64,000 nt of DNA from Clostridioides difficile ATCC 9689 = DSM 1296 (GCF_001077535.1 NZ_CP011968.1:558001-622000); one strand, 5' to 3'. Positions 36,039-45,305 are shown, counted from the first letter of the stretch. A program made the numbers and translations. The notes: generated by a model not told the origin, from the sequence alone.

Positions 36039-37199
36039 TTAATTTCTTGTTGAGAATTTAGCAGTAATTTTAGCACTGTTAGTAGAATTATTTTCAATAG
36101 AAATAGAGCCACCATGTTTTTCACATAATATTTTTGAGATATAAAGACCCATACCAAAGTGTGCATTGCTGTCATTTAAAGTCTTATCTCTATAGAAAGG
36201 TCTTAAAGCTAATTTTAGAGATTCCTTACTAAATCCTATACCATCATCTTCAATTACAAAGGTAAGGAGTTCTTGTTCAAGATATATAAGTATGGATACA
36301 TTATTTCTAGCATATCTAAAAGCATTCGATATTATATTTTCGACGACTCTAAGAATGATATTTTCATCAAAAAATAGATTTATATTATTTATTTGATTTT
36401 TAAGTGTAAAAGATTTTCCTTCTTGTTTAGCAATGATAGATATATTTTCATCTAAGTTTTCTATAAACTTGTTTATATTCGACATAGATTTTGAAACAAC
36501 TAAATCTTCTAATCGTTGAGCATTACTCATATTTTCTACATAGTATTCAATTCTGTTAATATGCTCAGACATAAGTTGTGTGGTTGATAAAATCTTCTCA
36601 TCACTAAGCTTACCTGTTGGTATGTATTTTGTTAAATAGTTTGAGTAACCTTTTAGAACTGTTAGGGGATTTCTTAAATCATGAGAAAAAGCAGCATTAA
36701 GTTGTTTTCTATCATTAATCATAGTCCACATCTTTATGTTGTTTTTATTTAGTTCAGACCTCATTTTTTCAAAAGCATTACATAGATTACCTAATTCATC
36801 ATTATTATTATATTCTAAGCAAAAGTCTAAATTGTTGTTGGATATTTCCATTGCACCTTTATTGAGTATTTCTATGGGTGTTTTTAATTTTACCTTGTAA
36901 AAAATTATATCAGCTAATAATAAAAGTCCTATAAAAAATATAAGTGGAAGTACAAGCTGGAGTATGTTGATTATATTAAGTAATGTTTTATCATAATCAC
37001 TAAATTGGTTCACATTGTTTTGAACTATGGTTATAATACCTGTATTTATAGGTGTTTTTAAATACTTATCTTGTATAGAATTATATAGATTATTAAGTAA
37101 AATGTATGCGAAAGTAGTAAGTACTGATGCTATAATTAGTGAAGATAAAGTAAGAACAAAGAAAGCTTTTTTTAATGACATATTATTTATTTTATCCAT
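36039..37199 (-). CDS. Sensor histidine kinase
   Basis: A 386-residue kinase with membrane segments at about residues 11-34 and 79-100, a ~45-residue external loop, HAMP (about 102-155), HisKA with His173 in AFSHDLRNPLTVLKGY and a HATPase domain with IISNAFRYA, EDDGIGF and GMGLYISK. The start overlaps the response regulator stop by 13 bases. Short external loop and neighbouring FtsX exporter fit a Bce-like arrangement in which the transporter itself helps sensing. Confidence 0.92.
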   Translation of the reverse strand: MDKINNMSLKKAFFVLTLSSLIIASVLTTFAYILLNNLYNSIQDKYLKTPINTGIITIVQNNVNQFSDYDKTLLNIINILQLVLPLIFFIGLLLLADIIFYKVKLKTPIEILNKGAMEISNNNLDFCLEYNNNDELGNLCNAFEKMRSELNKNNIKMWTMINDRKQLNAAFSHDLRNPLTVLKGYSNYLTKYIPTGKLSDEKILSTTQLMSEHINRIEYYVENMSNAQRLEDLVVSKSMSNINKFIENLDENISIIAKQEGKSFTLKNQINNINLFFDENIILRVVENIISNAFRYARNNVSILIYLEQELLTFVIEDDGIGFSKESLKLALRPFYRDKTLNDSNAHFGMGLYISKILCEKHGGSISIENNSTNSAKITAKFSTRN

Positions 37200-37861
37200 T
37201 TATAACCAACTCCCCAGACTGTTTCTATATAATTTTCAAGAGTATGTTTTGATAGTTTGATTCGTATTTTTCTAATGTGTTCCATTATAACATCACTATT
37301 TCCATTGCTATTGTATCCCCAGACTCTATCATATATTTTTTCTTTATCAAATACTTGTCCAGGATTCATAGAGAGAAGCTCTACTATATCAAATTCCTTT
37401 TTTGAAAGTGAAATCTGATTATTATATATACAAATTAACCTTTTTTCGTAATCTATTGTTAAATCATTATAAAATTTAATTTTAGTTTGATTTGACTTCC
37501 TTTGTTCACGTCTTAAATGGGCAGATACTCTAGCTCCAAGTTCGTCTAAATCAAAAGGTTTTACAATATAATCATCAGCACCAGCACGAAAACCATTTAT
37601 CTTGTCAGTGTTTTCAATTCTAGCTGTAAGAAATAGAATAGGGCATGATACATAATCTCTAATTCTATTACAAACTTCAATTCCATCTATTTCAGGCATG
37701 TTTATATCAAGTAGAATGATATCTGGATTTTTGGATATTTTTTTTAATGCGTCTTTTCCACTTTGAGCAGTGTAAACCTCATAACCATTCATTTCAAAGT
37801 AATCTTTTAAGAGTGTTATTATACCTTCCTCATCATCTACGACGAGTATTTTATTGTTCAT
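37187..37861 (-). CDS. OmpR-family response regulator
   Basis: A 224-residue regulator with acidic pocket DDEE (9-12), Asp52 in ILLDINMPEIDG and Lys in DDYIVKPFD, then a winged-helix domain ending TVWGVGYKWIK. First gene of the block reading RR-kinase-phosphatidyltransferase-ATPase-permease on the minus strand. Sequence similarity by eye to the regulator at 29495 (GYKWxK ending, VAEHIRKIR-like helix) suggests the two are paralogues. Confidence 0.92.
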   Translation of the reverse strand: MNNKILVVDDEEGIITLLKDYFEMNGYEVYTAQSGKDALKKISKNPDIILLDINMPEIDGIEVCNRIRDYVSCPILFLTARIENTDKINGFRAGADDYIVKPFDLDELGARVSAHLRREQRKSNQTKIKFYNDLTIDYEKRLICIYNNQISLSKKEFDIVELLSMNPGQVFDKEKIYDRVWGYNSNGNSDVIMEHIRKIRIKLSKHTLENYIETVWGVGYKWIK

Positions 37862-38193
37862 AAGAATGCTCCCTTCTAAATTAAGTTTGTATAGTATGTA
37901 TATTTTAGTATAAAAATCTCAATAAATTATCAAATTTTTAGTTATATTTCAAAACTTAATCATTAAAGTTAGTATATTTTTATATATTAAATAAATCAAG
38001 GATGAAATTATTAGAAATTTTAATAGAATATATATTTGATATTTAATACTTATTGGTATGCAAAAATATAGCTGATGAAATCTTATAATTTAAGTTGAAA
38101 ATGGATAAATAGAAAGGAAGGATTTTAATTAAATAAGGTAGATTAATTAAAAAGTATATAAATTATAAAAATGAATTAATCTACATTAATTAG

Positions 38194-38251
38194 TTGATAT
38201 ATCAATTATTATTGTTTTTTTCAGTTGCTTAAAATATACTTGATATATCAA
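38194..38251. promoter_or_regulatory. Two orphan MarR-type operator dyads
   Basis: The palindrome TTGATATATCAA occurs at 38194-38205 and 38240-38251, each extended toward TTAGTTGATATATCAAC. The same word forms the operator of the flavoprotein-MarR operon (22821-22853). They lie 66 bases before a decayed EFR1 fragment and probably belonged to its promoter. Confidence 0.55.
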
Positions 38252-38316
38252 CTAATGTTGTTTTTTAATTAAAAGAAATTTTAGGAAAGATAATATCAAC
38301 TAGGAGAGATAATATC

Positions 38317-38508
38317 AACATTGAAGAAGGTAGAGCAAGATTTCTACATAATTGTGAACATTATCTGGCATGTGTGCATTGGTGTTTTAAGCAAGTAATT
38401 CAATAGAAAGATGTGACTAAAAATAGAAAGAAATACCATAATCCAAATGTAAAGCTAGAAGACATAATAAGTAAAAAAGTAAAGATATTTAATAAAAGAA
38501 ATAACTAA
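38317..38508 (+). pseudogene. Decayed 3' end of an EFR1 ferredoxin-flavodoxin gene
   Basis: Translation gives NCEHYLACVHWCFKQVIQ, an in-frame stop, then NRKKYHNPNVKLEDI. It aligns without gaps to the C-terminus of the intact EFR1 protein at 24052 (ECERCLACFHWCPKEAIN, then NRKKYHHPDITVKDI). Two cluster elements are altered (C to H, P to F), there is a stop codon and the rest of the gene is missing. A remnant of a second redox locus. Confidence 0.8.
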
Positions 38509-38627
38509 TAGTGATTAAATTAGTAAATGCTGATAATTAGCATAATCATTAGTAATTATTAGTATTATTTAATTAAATTAATTTTAGCATTATTTTTATG
38601 AAATTAATTTTAAATCAAATTAATGAG

Positions 38628-38672
38628 AACCCCATAAATTTTTTTAACACTTAATTTACGATTTATGGGGTT
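38628..38672. terminator. Terminator downstream of the nitrilase-family gene
   Basis: AACCCCATAAAT (38628-38639) pairs perfectly with ATTTATGGGGTT (38661-38672). It lies 3' of the minus-strand amidase gene. Confidence 0.7.
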
Positions 38673-38682
38673 ATGTTCTGTT

Positions 38683-39510
38683 TTATTTCAAAGTATTAAG
38701 TTCATATAAATCAGTTCTTCTGTGCTTAAGAAGTGGTAACTGTTGTCTTATGTCAGGAATTAAATCTCTATCAATGTCAGCATAAATAATACATTCTTTT
38801 TCATCAGCTTGAGCAATTATTCTTCCCCAAGGGTCTGAAATTCTTGAATTTCCAAAAGCTATATAAGAAGCATTCATATTTCTAGCAGGTGCAGCACCAA
38901 CATAGAATATCTGATTATCTAAAGCACGCATTCTTATAGATAACTCCCAATGGGCGGGACCAGTAGTCATATTAAATGCAGCAGGTAAGATAACGATTTC
39001 AGCACCTTTAAGAGCCATTAAACGTGATAACTCAGGGAAACGAATATCATAGCAAATAGCTATACCAACTTTTCCATATTCGGTATCTATTACAGTGACA
39101 TCATTTCCAGCTGTAAGAGTATCTGATTCTTTAAAACTAACTTTTCCTGTAACTTCAATGTCAAATAAGTGCATTTTACGATGTTTTCCAATTAGAGCTC
39201 CATTTTTATCAAATACATAGCAAGTATTATAGATTTTTCCATCTTCTAACTCAGGAATACTACCAGAAACTAGATAAATTCCATGTTTCTCAGCTAATTT
39301 ACTTAATATCGTTGTTGTTTCACCTGGATATTCTTCAGCAAATTTAGGAAAATATTTATTTTCATATGGGCAGTTAAACATTTCTGGCAAAACTACAATT
39401 TTAGCTCCATTGATGGCAGCTTCTGTTACCATATCTACAGCATGATTGATATTTTCAATTTTATTTTCTGTAGTAATCATCTGACATACTGCAATTTTAT
39501 AGAAATTCAT
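38683..39510 (-). CDS. Carbon-nitrogen hydrolase (nitrilase superfamily, omega-amidase-like)
   Basis: A 275-residue cytoplasmic amidase with the complete catalytic triad: Glu43 in LPEMFNCPY, Lys112 in HRKMHLFD and Cys153 in AICYDIRFPE. The KMHLFDIEV and CYDIRFPEL contexts are those of Nit2/omega-amidase enzymes, which hydrolyse alpha-ketoglutaramate and similar omega-amides. Start 39510 (MNFYKIAV) chosen by AAAGGAGT upstream; the in-frame start at 39528 overlaps this site. Single gene with its own terminator. Confidence 0.92.
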   Translation of the reverse strand: MNFYKIAVCQMITTENKIENINHAVDMVTEAAINGAKIVVLPEMFNCPYENKYFPKFAEEYPGETTTILSKLAEKHGIYLVSGSIPELEDGKIYNTCYVFDKNGALIGKHRKMHLFDIEVTGKVSFKESDTLTAGNDVTVIDTEYGKVGIAICYDIRFPELSRLMALKGAEIVILPAAFNMTTGPAHWELSIRMRALDNQIFYVGAAPARNMNASYIAFGNSRISDPWGRIIAQADEKECIIYADIDRDLIPDIRQQLPLLKHRRTDLYELNTLK

Positions 39511-39719
39511 AGAAATTACTCCTTTCAATATTTTTATGTTATTATAACATATTAAATAAAAATTAGATATTCTTAGATTGACCTAAATGGGTATGGAGAG
39601 AAGTGAATAAGAATATTAAAAGGTATATAAAAGTTATTTTTATTATAGATGGAACCCATATATTGACTTTTTTTATATATGTTGATAGTATTATTATAGA
39701 TAAAATAGAATAATTAATA

Positions 39720-39844
39720 GAGTTTTATAGGGTTCCGCAATTATTAATGATTGGTCTGGTCCGAGATAAAACCCACAACATAGTTTTTGTTGTGAACACG
39801 GAAGGACAAAAACCTGGGAGATATTTTATAATATTTCTCAGGTT
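39720..39844 (+). ncRNA. Guanidine-I (ykkC-yxkD) riboswitch with terminator
   Basis: Conserved ykkC elements appear in order: TAGGGTTCCGC, CTGGTCCGAGA, AAACCC, ACACGGAAGGACAAAAACC and TGGGAG. The aptamer (about 39720-39820) runs into a terminator hairpin, AACCTGGGAGATATT paired with AATATTTCTCAGGTT (39811-39844), and ATTTTATT. Guanidine binding would prevent termination and turn on the Gdx exporter beginning 48 bases later. Confidence 0.92.
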
Positions 39845-39891
39845 ATTTTATTGGAAAAATAAGAGACATATTTGAAAAGAGGGATGAATTT

Positions 39892-40212
39892 ATGAAATGG
39901 TTATTTTTGTTTGTTGCAGGTTTGTTTGAAGTGTTTTGGGCTTTTCAACTAAAAAATTCACATGGATTTTCTAAATTAACTCCAAGTATACTTACTGTTG
40001 TTGGAATGATTGTAAGTTTTTATTTTTTGTCATTAGCACTAAAACATCTTCCACTTGGAACTTCATATGCAATATGGACTGGAATTGGTACCGTCGGTAC
40101 AGCTATTGTAGGCATGGCTATTTTAAATGAGCCTATTAGTATATCAAGAATTGCATGTATAGGTTTTATTGTGGTGGGAATTGTAGGGTTAAAGCTATTA
40201 TCTACTAATTAG
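39892..40212 (+). CDS. gdx: Guanidinium exporter, SMR family (Gdx/SugE)
   Basis: A 106-residue, four-helix small multidrug resistance protein. The essential Glu13 lies in GLFEVFWAFQLK, and GTSYAIWTGIGTVGTA is the SMR signature in the Gdx (guanidinium/proton antiporter) form rather than the EmrE drug form. The upstream guanidine-I riboswitch makes the substrate assignment strong. AGAGGGAT lies before the ATG. Single-gene unit: SMR Gdx proteins work as antiparallel homodimers. Confidence 0.93.
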   Translation: MKWLFLFVAGLFEVFWAFQLKNSHGFSKLTPSILTVVGMIVSFYFLSLALKHLPLGTSYAIWTGIGTVGTAIVGMAILNEPISISRIACIGFIVVGIVGLKLLSTN

Positions 40213-40227
40213 AGTATATTAATTTAA

Positions 40228-40302
40228 ATAAGCTATGAAATTAAAGGCGAGAAAATGTTTAAAAATAATCAACATTTAAAAAGTCTTTACTTCATAGCTT
40301 AT
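40228..40302. terminator. Bidirectional terminator between gdx and purC
   Basis: ATAAGCTATGAA (40228-40239) pairs perfectly with TTCATAGCTTAT (40291-40302), with an inner AAATGTT/AACATTT helix. Confidence 0.7.
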
Positions 40303-40344
40303 CTTATTTATAAGTTTATTATATTTGTAAATTATATGTATATA

Positions 40345-41025
40345 CTATTTATCTAATAAAAGAGCAGTTAAATCCATAGGGTCAACTATTACACCATCTT
40401 TATAGACACGCATATTTCCAGATGCTATTTCATCTATTAAGATTACTTCATCATTGTAGAATCCAAATTCAAATTTAATATCATAAAGCTCAAGACCTTT
40501 TTCAGCTATAGTATCACGAACTATGTTAGAAATTTTTTGAGTCATGCTTTTCATTGAATCAAATTGAGCTTGAGTCATAATGTTTAAAGCTTCTAAACCT
40601 TCAGATGTTATAAGAGGGTCACAACGGTCATCATCTTTTAAAGTTGCTTCTACATAACAATCTAGTTTAGCACCTTCTTCAACACATGAACCATAACGAC
40701 GTAAGAAACTACCTACAGCTCTATAACGACAAATAACTTCTAATCCATTACCAAAAACTTTTGCTGGTAGAACTTCCATAGTTGCTTCTTCTAAATTAGC
40801 ACTTACATAATGAGTTTTAATTCCAGCATTGTTTAGAATTTCAAAGAACTTAACAGATGTCTCTAAATTAGCTCTACCAATTCCATCTATACTTAGACCT
40901 ACACTATTTTCGCCTGGGTCAAATACTCCATCTTTACCAGTTACATCGTCTTTAAATTTAAGTAAGTAATTTCCATTATCTAATTCAAAAACATCTTTAG
41001 TCTTTCCTTGATACACTTTTTTCAT
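40345..41025 (-). CDS. purC: Phosphoribosylaminoimidazole-succinocarboxamide (SAICAR) synthase
   Basis: Purine pathway enzyme joining CAIR and aspartate with ATP. The 226-residue protein has the nucleotide loop [11 protein letters not shown] at the N-terminus, [17 protein letters not shown] in the centre and the substrate motif [12 protein letters not shown] near the C-terminus; length is standard for bacterial PurC. The ATG at 41025 is used, six bases after GGAGG; the in-frame TTG at 41031 is too close. It stands alone here, outside any pur operon visible in the window. Confidence 0.95.
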   Translation of the reverse strand: MKKVYQGKTKDVFELDNGNYLLKFKDDVTGKDGVFDPGENSVGLSIDGIGRANLETSVKFFEILNNAGIKTHYVSANLEEATMEVLPAKVFGNGLEVICRYRAVGSFLRRYGSCVEEGAKLDCYVEATLKDDDRCDPLITSEGLEALNIMTQAQFDSMKSMTQKISNIVRDTIAEKGLELYDIKFEFGFYNDEVILIDEIASGNMRVYKDGVIVDPMDLTALLLDK

Positions 41026-41242
41026 AAACAACCTCCAAAAAGTTAAATTATTATATTGAATAAGGCATTAGTGTCAAAAAAGTTCTGATATTCGCATGAA
41101 AATTTATATTGATACCTTATATTTAATATTATATCACAAATAGAAGGGAAATTTCCGAACAATTTTATAAAAATAACAAAAAAAGTACATTTTATAAAAC
41201 TTATAATAAGAGAACTAATATAAAATGTTAGTGTCGTTTATA

Positions 41243-41293
41243 TTGACACACATAAGTTTTAATATAAGAAACTTTTGACACACTTTGACACAC
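41243..41293 (+). promoter_or_regulatory. Candidate upstream activator sites of the PTS operon
   Basis: TTGACACAC occurs three times, at 41243-41251, 41275-41283 and 41285-41293. Reverse-oriented GTGTC copies lie at about 41231 and 41070. They sit 50-100 bases before a sigma-54 promoter, where enhancer-binding activators attach. Confidence 0.5.
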
Positions 41294-41341
41294 ATTTAAT
41301 GATAATTTTGTAAAATGCATGAATACAATGCTTACATATAT

Positions 41342-41358
41342 TGGCATGAAAGTTGCTT
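41342..41358 (+). promoter_or_regulatory. Sigma-54 (RpoN) -24/-12 promoter
   Basis: TTGGCATGAAAGTTGCTTT has GG (41343-41344) and GC (41355-41356) separated by exactly ten bases, matching TGGCAC-N5-TTGCW. It lies 62 bases before the polyol dehydrogenase gene and should drive the whole PTS operon, with an AAA+ activator such as the LevR-like protein at 53349. Confidence 0.85.
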
Positions 41359-41420
41359 TAGATATTTAACATATAAACAATAGGAATATATTCTCAAATA
41401 AAAAGTAGGGGTGGTTAATA

Positions 41421-42473
41421 GTGAAGTCAGTTAGATTCTATGGTATAAGAGACTTAAGAGTGGAGGATGTGGATGTACCAAAAATATTAGAAAAAGATGA
41501 TGTAATAATTAAAGTAAAAGTAGCTGGAATATGTGGTTCTGATATATCAAAATATTCAAAGACAGGTCCACATATGGTTGGAGAAATTTTAGGGCATGAA
41601 TTTTCTGGAGAAGTGGCACAGGTTGGTAAAGAAGTAAGGAGTTTTAAAATAGGAGATAGAGTTGCTGTTTGTCCAGCTATGCCATGTTTTGAATGTGATG
41701 AATGTAAAAAAGGCTTGTATTCAAGATGTAATAATGTAGCAATAATAGGAAATAAAGAACTTGGAGGTTGTTTTGCAGAGTATACAAAGGTGAAAGAGAG
41801 AAATTTAATAAAAATACCAGATGAGATAAGTTATGAGACTGCCGCTGCACTAGAACCAGTATGTATAGCAGGACATGGTCTTTTTAGGTCAGAAGCTAAA
41901 GTTGGAGATACTGTTGTAGTACTTGGTACAGGTCCAATAGGATTATTTTCAATACAATGGGCAAAAATATTTGGTTCTACAAAAGTAATAGCTGTGGATG
42001 TATTTGATGAGAAGTTAGACTTGGCAAAAGAGTTAGGGGCAGATATTTGTATAAATGCAAAAGAAAAGAATATTGTAGAAGAAATAAAAAGGTTAACTGA
42101 TGGAGATGGAGCAGATATTGTTATTGAATCGGCTGGTACTCCACTGACATGTGGTCAAGTACTGTTGCTAGCTAAAAAGGGAGGTACAGTATTGTATGCA
42201 GGTGTACCATATGGGGATGTAGCTTTGACTAGAGAGCAATTTGAAAAGATAGTAAGAAGTGAATTAACTGTAAAGGGAATTTGGTTTGGAAACTCCTTTC
42301 CATTCCCAGGAAAAGAATGGAGTGCTGGATTGTATCATATGCAAAAGGGTGATATGAATGTTGAAAAATTAGTAACACATAGAATAAATTTAGAAGAAGT
42401 ACCAGCTTATTTTGAAAAAGTATACAAAAGGGATATTTTCTTTGGTAAGATAATGATTAATATAGATAATTAG
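41421..42473 (+). CDS. Zinc-dependent polyol (phosphate) dehydrogenase, GatD/sorbitol dehydrogenase type
   Basis: A 350-residue MDR-family NAD(P)-dependent dehydrogenase: catalytic zinc region VAGICGSDISKY and GHEFSGEV, structural zinc cysteines CFECDECKKGLYSRC and Rossmann loop VVLGTGPIGLFSIQWAK. It resembles galactitol-1-phosphate 5-dehydrogenase and sorbitol dehydrogenase. It starts at GTG with AGGGGTGG upstream. First gene after the sigma-54 promoter and followed by all four subunits of a mannose-class PTS, so it should oxidise the phosphorylated polyol imported by that PTS. Confidence 0.88.
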   Translation: MKSVRFYGIRDLRVEDVDVPKILEKDDVIIKVKVAGICGSDISKYSKTGPHMVGEILGHEFSGEVAQVGKEVRSFKIGDRVAVCPAMPCFECDECKKGLYSRCNNVAIIGNKELGGCFAEYTKVKERNLIKIPDEISYETAAALEPVCIAGHGLFRSEAKVGDTVVVLGTGPIGLFSIQWAKIFGSTKVIAVDVFDEKLDLAKELGADICINAKEKNIVEEIKRLTDGDGADIVIESAGTPLTCGQVLLLAKKGGTVLYAGVPYGDVALTREQFEKIVRSELTVKGIWFGNSFPFPGKEWSAGLYHMQKGDMNVEKLVTHRINLEEVPAYFEKVYKRDIFFGKIMINIDN

Positions 42474-42528
42474 ATTAGAGTACTAAATAATAATCCATAT
42501 AAAAAAGGTTAAGAAAGGTATGATTCAT

Positions 42529-42936
42529 ATGGCAGGAATAATTATAGCCACACATGGAAATATGGCTAAAGCAATGTTAGAAAGTGCTGAATTAATAGTA
42601 GGCAAACAGGAAAATGTAGAAACTTTAGGATTAAACCATGGTGACAGCATAGATGAGTTTAGTAGAAAGTTAGAAGATGGAATTGAGAAATATAAGGATG
42701 AAGGGGTTTTAGTATTGCTTGATTTTTATGGCGGAACTCCATTTAATACATCTGCTATTATAATAAATAAATTTGCTAAGGTATGTGAGTTAGAATGTTT
42801 GACAGGTGTAAATTTACCTATGCTTTTAGAGTTATTTTTAAACAGAGATACTATGAAGTTAAAAGACTTGAAGAATTTATGTGAGGAAGTTGGGATATCA
42901 GGAATCAAAGATGTTAAAACTGTTTTAAAGTTGTAA
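42529..42936 (+). CDS. PTS mannose-class EIIA component
   Basis: A 135-residue cytoplasmic phosphocarrier with phospho-His9 in IIIATHGNMA, and the family pattern LLDFYGGTPFNTS. The start at 42529 is preferred because AAGAAAGG is then nine bases away; the ATG at 42520 abuts it. Passes phosphate from HPr to the EIIB encoded next. Confidence 0.92.
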   Translation: MAGIIIATHGNMAKAMLESAELIVGKQENVETLGLNHGDSIDEFSRKLEDGIEKYKDEGVLVLLDFYGGTPFNTSAIIINKFAKVCELECLTGVNLPMLLELFLNRDTMKLKDLKNLCEEVGISGIKDVKTVLKL

Positions 42937-42964
42937 AATAAATTAAAAATCTGGAGGAATAATT

Positions 42965-43438
42965 ATGAGTAATATAGCATTAACAAGAATTGATGATAGA
43001 TTAATACATGGGCAAGTTATTACTGCTTGGTGTAAGATTACATCAGCAAAAAGGATAATAATCGTGGATGATTTAGTAGTAAAGGACCCATTTATAGTTC
43101 AAGTTTTACAAATGGCAGCTCCATCAACTGTTAAGGTTGAAGTACATGATGTAGAATCAGGTGCTGAAGTCTTAAAATCACATAATGGAGATGAAAATTT
43201 AATAGTATTGGTCAAATACCCTAAAACTGTCTTAGGTTTAGTAAATAGCGGGGTAGATTTAAAGGAATTGAATGTTGGAGGTATGGGAGCAGGGCTTGGT
43301 AGAAAAAGTTTTTATAAAAATATATCTGTGTCAGATGAAGAAAAAGAAATATTTAGAGAGCTAATATCAAAAGATGTTAAATGCTTTATACAAATAGTAC
43401 CAGATGCAAAGAAAATTGATGTAGGAACATTATTATAA
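42965..43438 (+). CDS. PTS mannose-class EIIB component
   Basis: A 157-residue protein with the phospho-His15 in TRIDDRLIHGQV, the universal EIIB(Man/Sor) motif, and the conserved NVGGMGAGLGRK segment. Phosphorylates the sugar as it passes through EIIC/EIID. CTGGAGGA stands before the ATG. Encoded separately from EIIA, as in sorbose and fructose-type mannose-class systems. Confidence 0.93.
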   Translation: MSNIALTRIDDRLIHGQVITAWCKITSAKRIIIVDDLVVKDPFIVQVLQMAAPSTVKVEVHDVESGAEVLKSHNGDENLIVLVKYPKTVLGLVNSGVDLKELNVGGMGAGLGRKSFYKNISVSDEEKEIFRELISKDVKCFIQIVPDAKKIDVGTLL

Positions 43439-43484
43439 AGAAGACTATCTTGTAAATCTTTAAAAGAAAATAGGGAGGAAGAAT

Positions 43485-44243
43485 ATGCACATTTCACTAA
43501 TTCAAGCAGTATTAATAGCAATTTTTTATTATCTTTCTTGGAGTCCGTGGTTGACTTATGTTGGATTTTTTACATGGAATAGACCTCTATTGGCTGGATT
43601 TGTAACGGGAATTATATTAGGAGACCCTGTTCAAGGAGCAATTATAGGAGCAGGTATAAATATGATATATCTAGGCTTTATATCAGCAGGGGGAGCTCAG
43701 ATGGGGGACCCAGCTTTTGCAGGATATGTAGGTACTGCTTTAGCTATAGCATCTAAGCTAGATGTAAGTACTGCAATGGCAATAGCTGTACCATTGGGAA
43801 CTGTTGCAACTGTACTTTGGATTGGAAAGATGACAGTAAATTCTTTTTTTGCACATTGGGCTGATAGAGAGGTTCAAAAAGGGAATGTTGATAGAGTAGC
43901 ATTTATAAATATAGTACCACCACAGATACTGTTATTTGCAATGAGTTTTATACCAGCATTATTAGTTGTTTATTTTGGTCCAAATGCGATAGATGGTATG
44001 TTGGAAGTAATGAATGATAATGTGTTACATGTATTTAATGTAATTGGGGCTATGTTGCCAGCACTTGGGATTGCTATGAATTTAAAATTGATTGGAAACA
44101 AGTTTACTATGCCTTTTTTCATATTAGGAATACTAATGGCTGTTTATTTTAAAGTAGATATAATAGTAATATCTGTTATTGGAGTAATACTTGCTCTTAC
44201 AATTACTTCAATTAAGTACGGAAAAGATAGTGCTACATCTTAA
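43485..44243 (+). CDS. PTS mannose-class EIIC component
   Basis: A 252-residue membrane protein with about seven hydrophobic segments and the EIIC(Man) pattern GDPVQGAIIGAGINMIYLGFISAGGAQMGDPAFAG split over helices and re-entrant loops. Forms the sugar pathway with EIID. GGGAGGA precedes the start. Confidence 0.92.
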   Translation: MHISLIQAVLIAIFYYLSWSPWLTYVGFFTWNRPLLAGFVTGIILGDPVQGAIIGAGINMIYLGFISAGGAQMGDPAFAGYVGTALAIASKLDVSTAMAIAVPLGTVATVLWIGKMTVNSFFAHWADREVQKGNVDRVAFINIVPPQILLFAMSFIPALLVVYFGPNAIDGMLEVMNDNVLHVFNVIGAMLPALGIAMNLKLIGNKFTMPFFILGILMAVYFKVDIIVISVIGVILALTITSIKYGKDSATS

Positions 44244-44266
44244 ATACATGTGAGGGGGAAAATATT

Positions 44267-45106
44267 ATGTCAGATATAAAAAATGAAGTATCTAAGAAAA
44301 CGTTAAGCAAGAAAGATGTAATAAAATCATGGTTAAGATGGTTTTTCTTTGCACAATCTAATTACAATTATGAAAGATTGCAATCAACAGCTTTTTCACA
44401 TTCAATGTTGCCAGTACTTAAAAAATTATATCCAGATAAGGATGAGTTAAAACAAGAAGTGGAGACTCATCTAGCATTTTTTAACACAGAACCTATATGT
44501 GGATGTGTTATACATGGAATAACAATAGCTATGGAAGAAGAAAAAGCTAATGGAGCAGATGAAATAAGTGGAGATGGTATGAATGCTATCAAAACAGGCT
44601 TGATGGGTCCACTAGCAGGAATTGGCGATACTTTAACTCAAGGAGTTATAACTCCTATAGTGTTGGCTGTTTGTATTGGTTTAACTGAGGGAGGAGCATC
44701 AATTGCAGGACCTATATTATTTGTAATAGCTCAATATATAATAATGACTTCAATTTCTTTTGGAATGTGGACAAATGGATATAAGTATGGGAAAAAAGCT
44801 GTTGAAAGTATACTTCAAGGTGGAATAGTAAATAAGGTTATAGAAGGGGCTTCTATACTAGGTACCTTAGTCATGGGGGGACTTGTAGGTAGGTTTATTA
44901 ATTTATCTACACCAATAAGTTATACTAGTGGTGATTTTAAATTTAGTCTTCAAACGGATTTACTTGATAAGATATTTCCAGGATTAATTCCTTTGGTACT
45001 TACTTTATTAGTACTCTTTGCTTTAAAAAAAGGTCTTTCTCCAATAAAAATAATGTTTATACTGATAGTAGTGGGAGCTATTACAGGTATTTTAGGACTA
45101 TTTTAA
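44267..45106 (+). CDS. PTS mannose-class EIID component
   Basis: A 279-residue membrane subunit: cytoplasmic N-terminus with the family motif FFFAQSNYNYERLQ, then FFNTEP and the GLMGPLAGIGDTLTQG segment, and C-terminal membrane helices. GAGGGGG precedes the start. Last gene of the operon; terminator at 45261. Confidence 0.92.
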   Translation: MSDIKNEVSKKTLSKKDVIKSWLRWFFFAQSNYNYERLQSTAFSHSMLPVLKKLYPDKDELKQEVETHLAFFNTEPICGCVIHGITIAMEEEKANGADEISGDGMNAIKTGLMGPLAGIGDTLTQGVITPIVLAVCIGLTEGGASIAGPILFVIAQYIIMTSISFGMWTNGYKYGKKAVESILQGGIVNKVIEGASILGTLVMGGLVGRFINLSTPISYTSGDFKFSLQTDLLDKIFPGLIPLVLTLLVLFALKKGLSPIKIMFILIVVGAITGILGLF

Positions 45107-45260
45107 ATAAATATATATTGGTGTAAGTTAGGATTCTATATCTATTGATTATATTTGTAGGATGTTGGAAAATTTATATTAAAAAGTTTGGCAATTAGGG
45201 TAATTTTATAATAGATTAAATTTTAAACTTATGTAAGCTATATGTAGTATTTAATATTTT

Positions 45261-45305
45261 AAAAAGTATCTCAGAAAGATTTTTAATCAGAATGAGGTGC
45301 TTTTT
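45261..45305 (+). terminator. Terminator of the mannose-class PTS operon
   Basis: AAAAAGTATCTCA (45261-45273) pairs with TGAGGTGCTTTTT (45293-45305), including two G-T wobbles. Confidence 0.75.

Noticed and set aside
40345-41025. purC as part of an operon with gdx or the PTS genes
   Set aside because: Opposite strand to both neighbours, and a bidirectional terminator and a sigma-54 promoter separate them.
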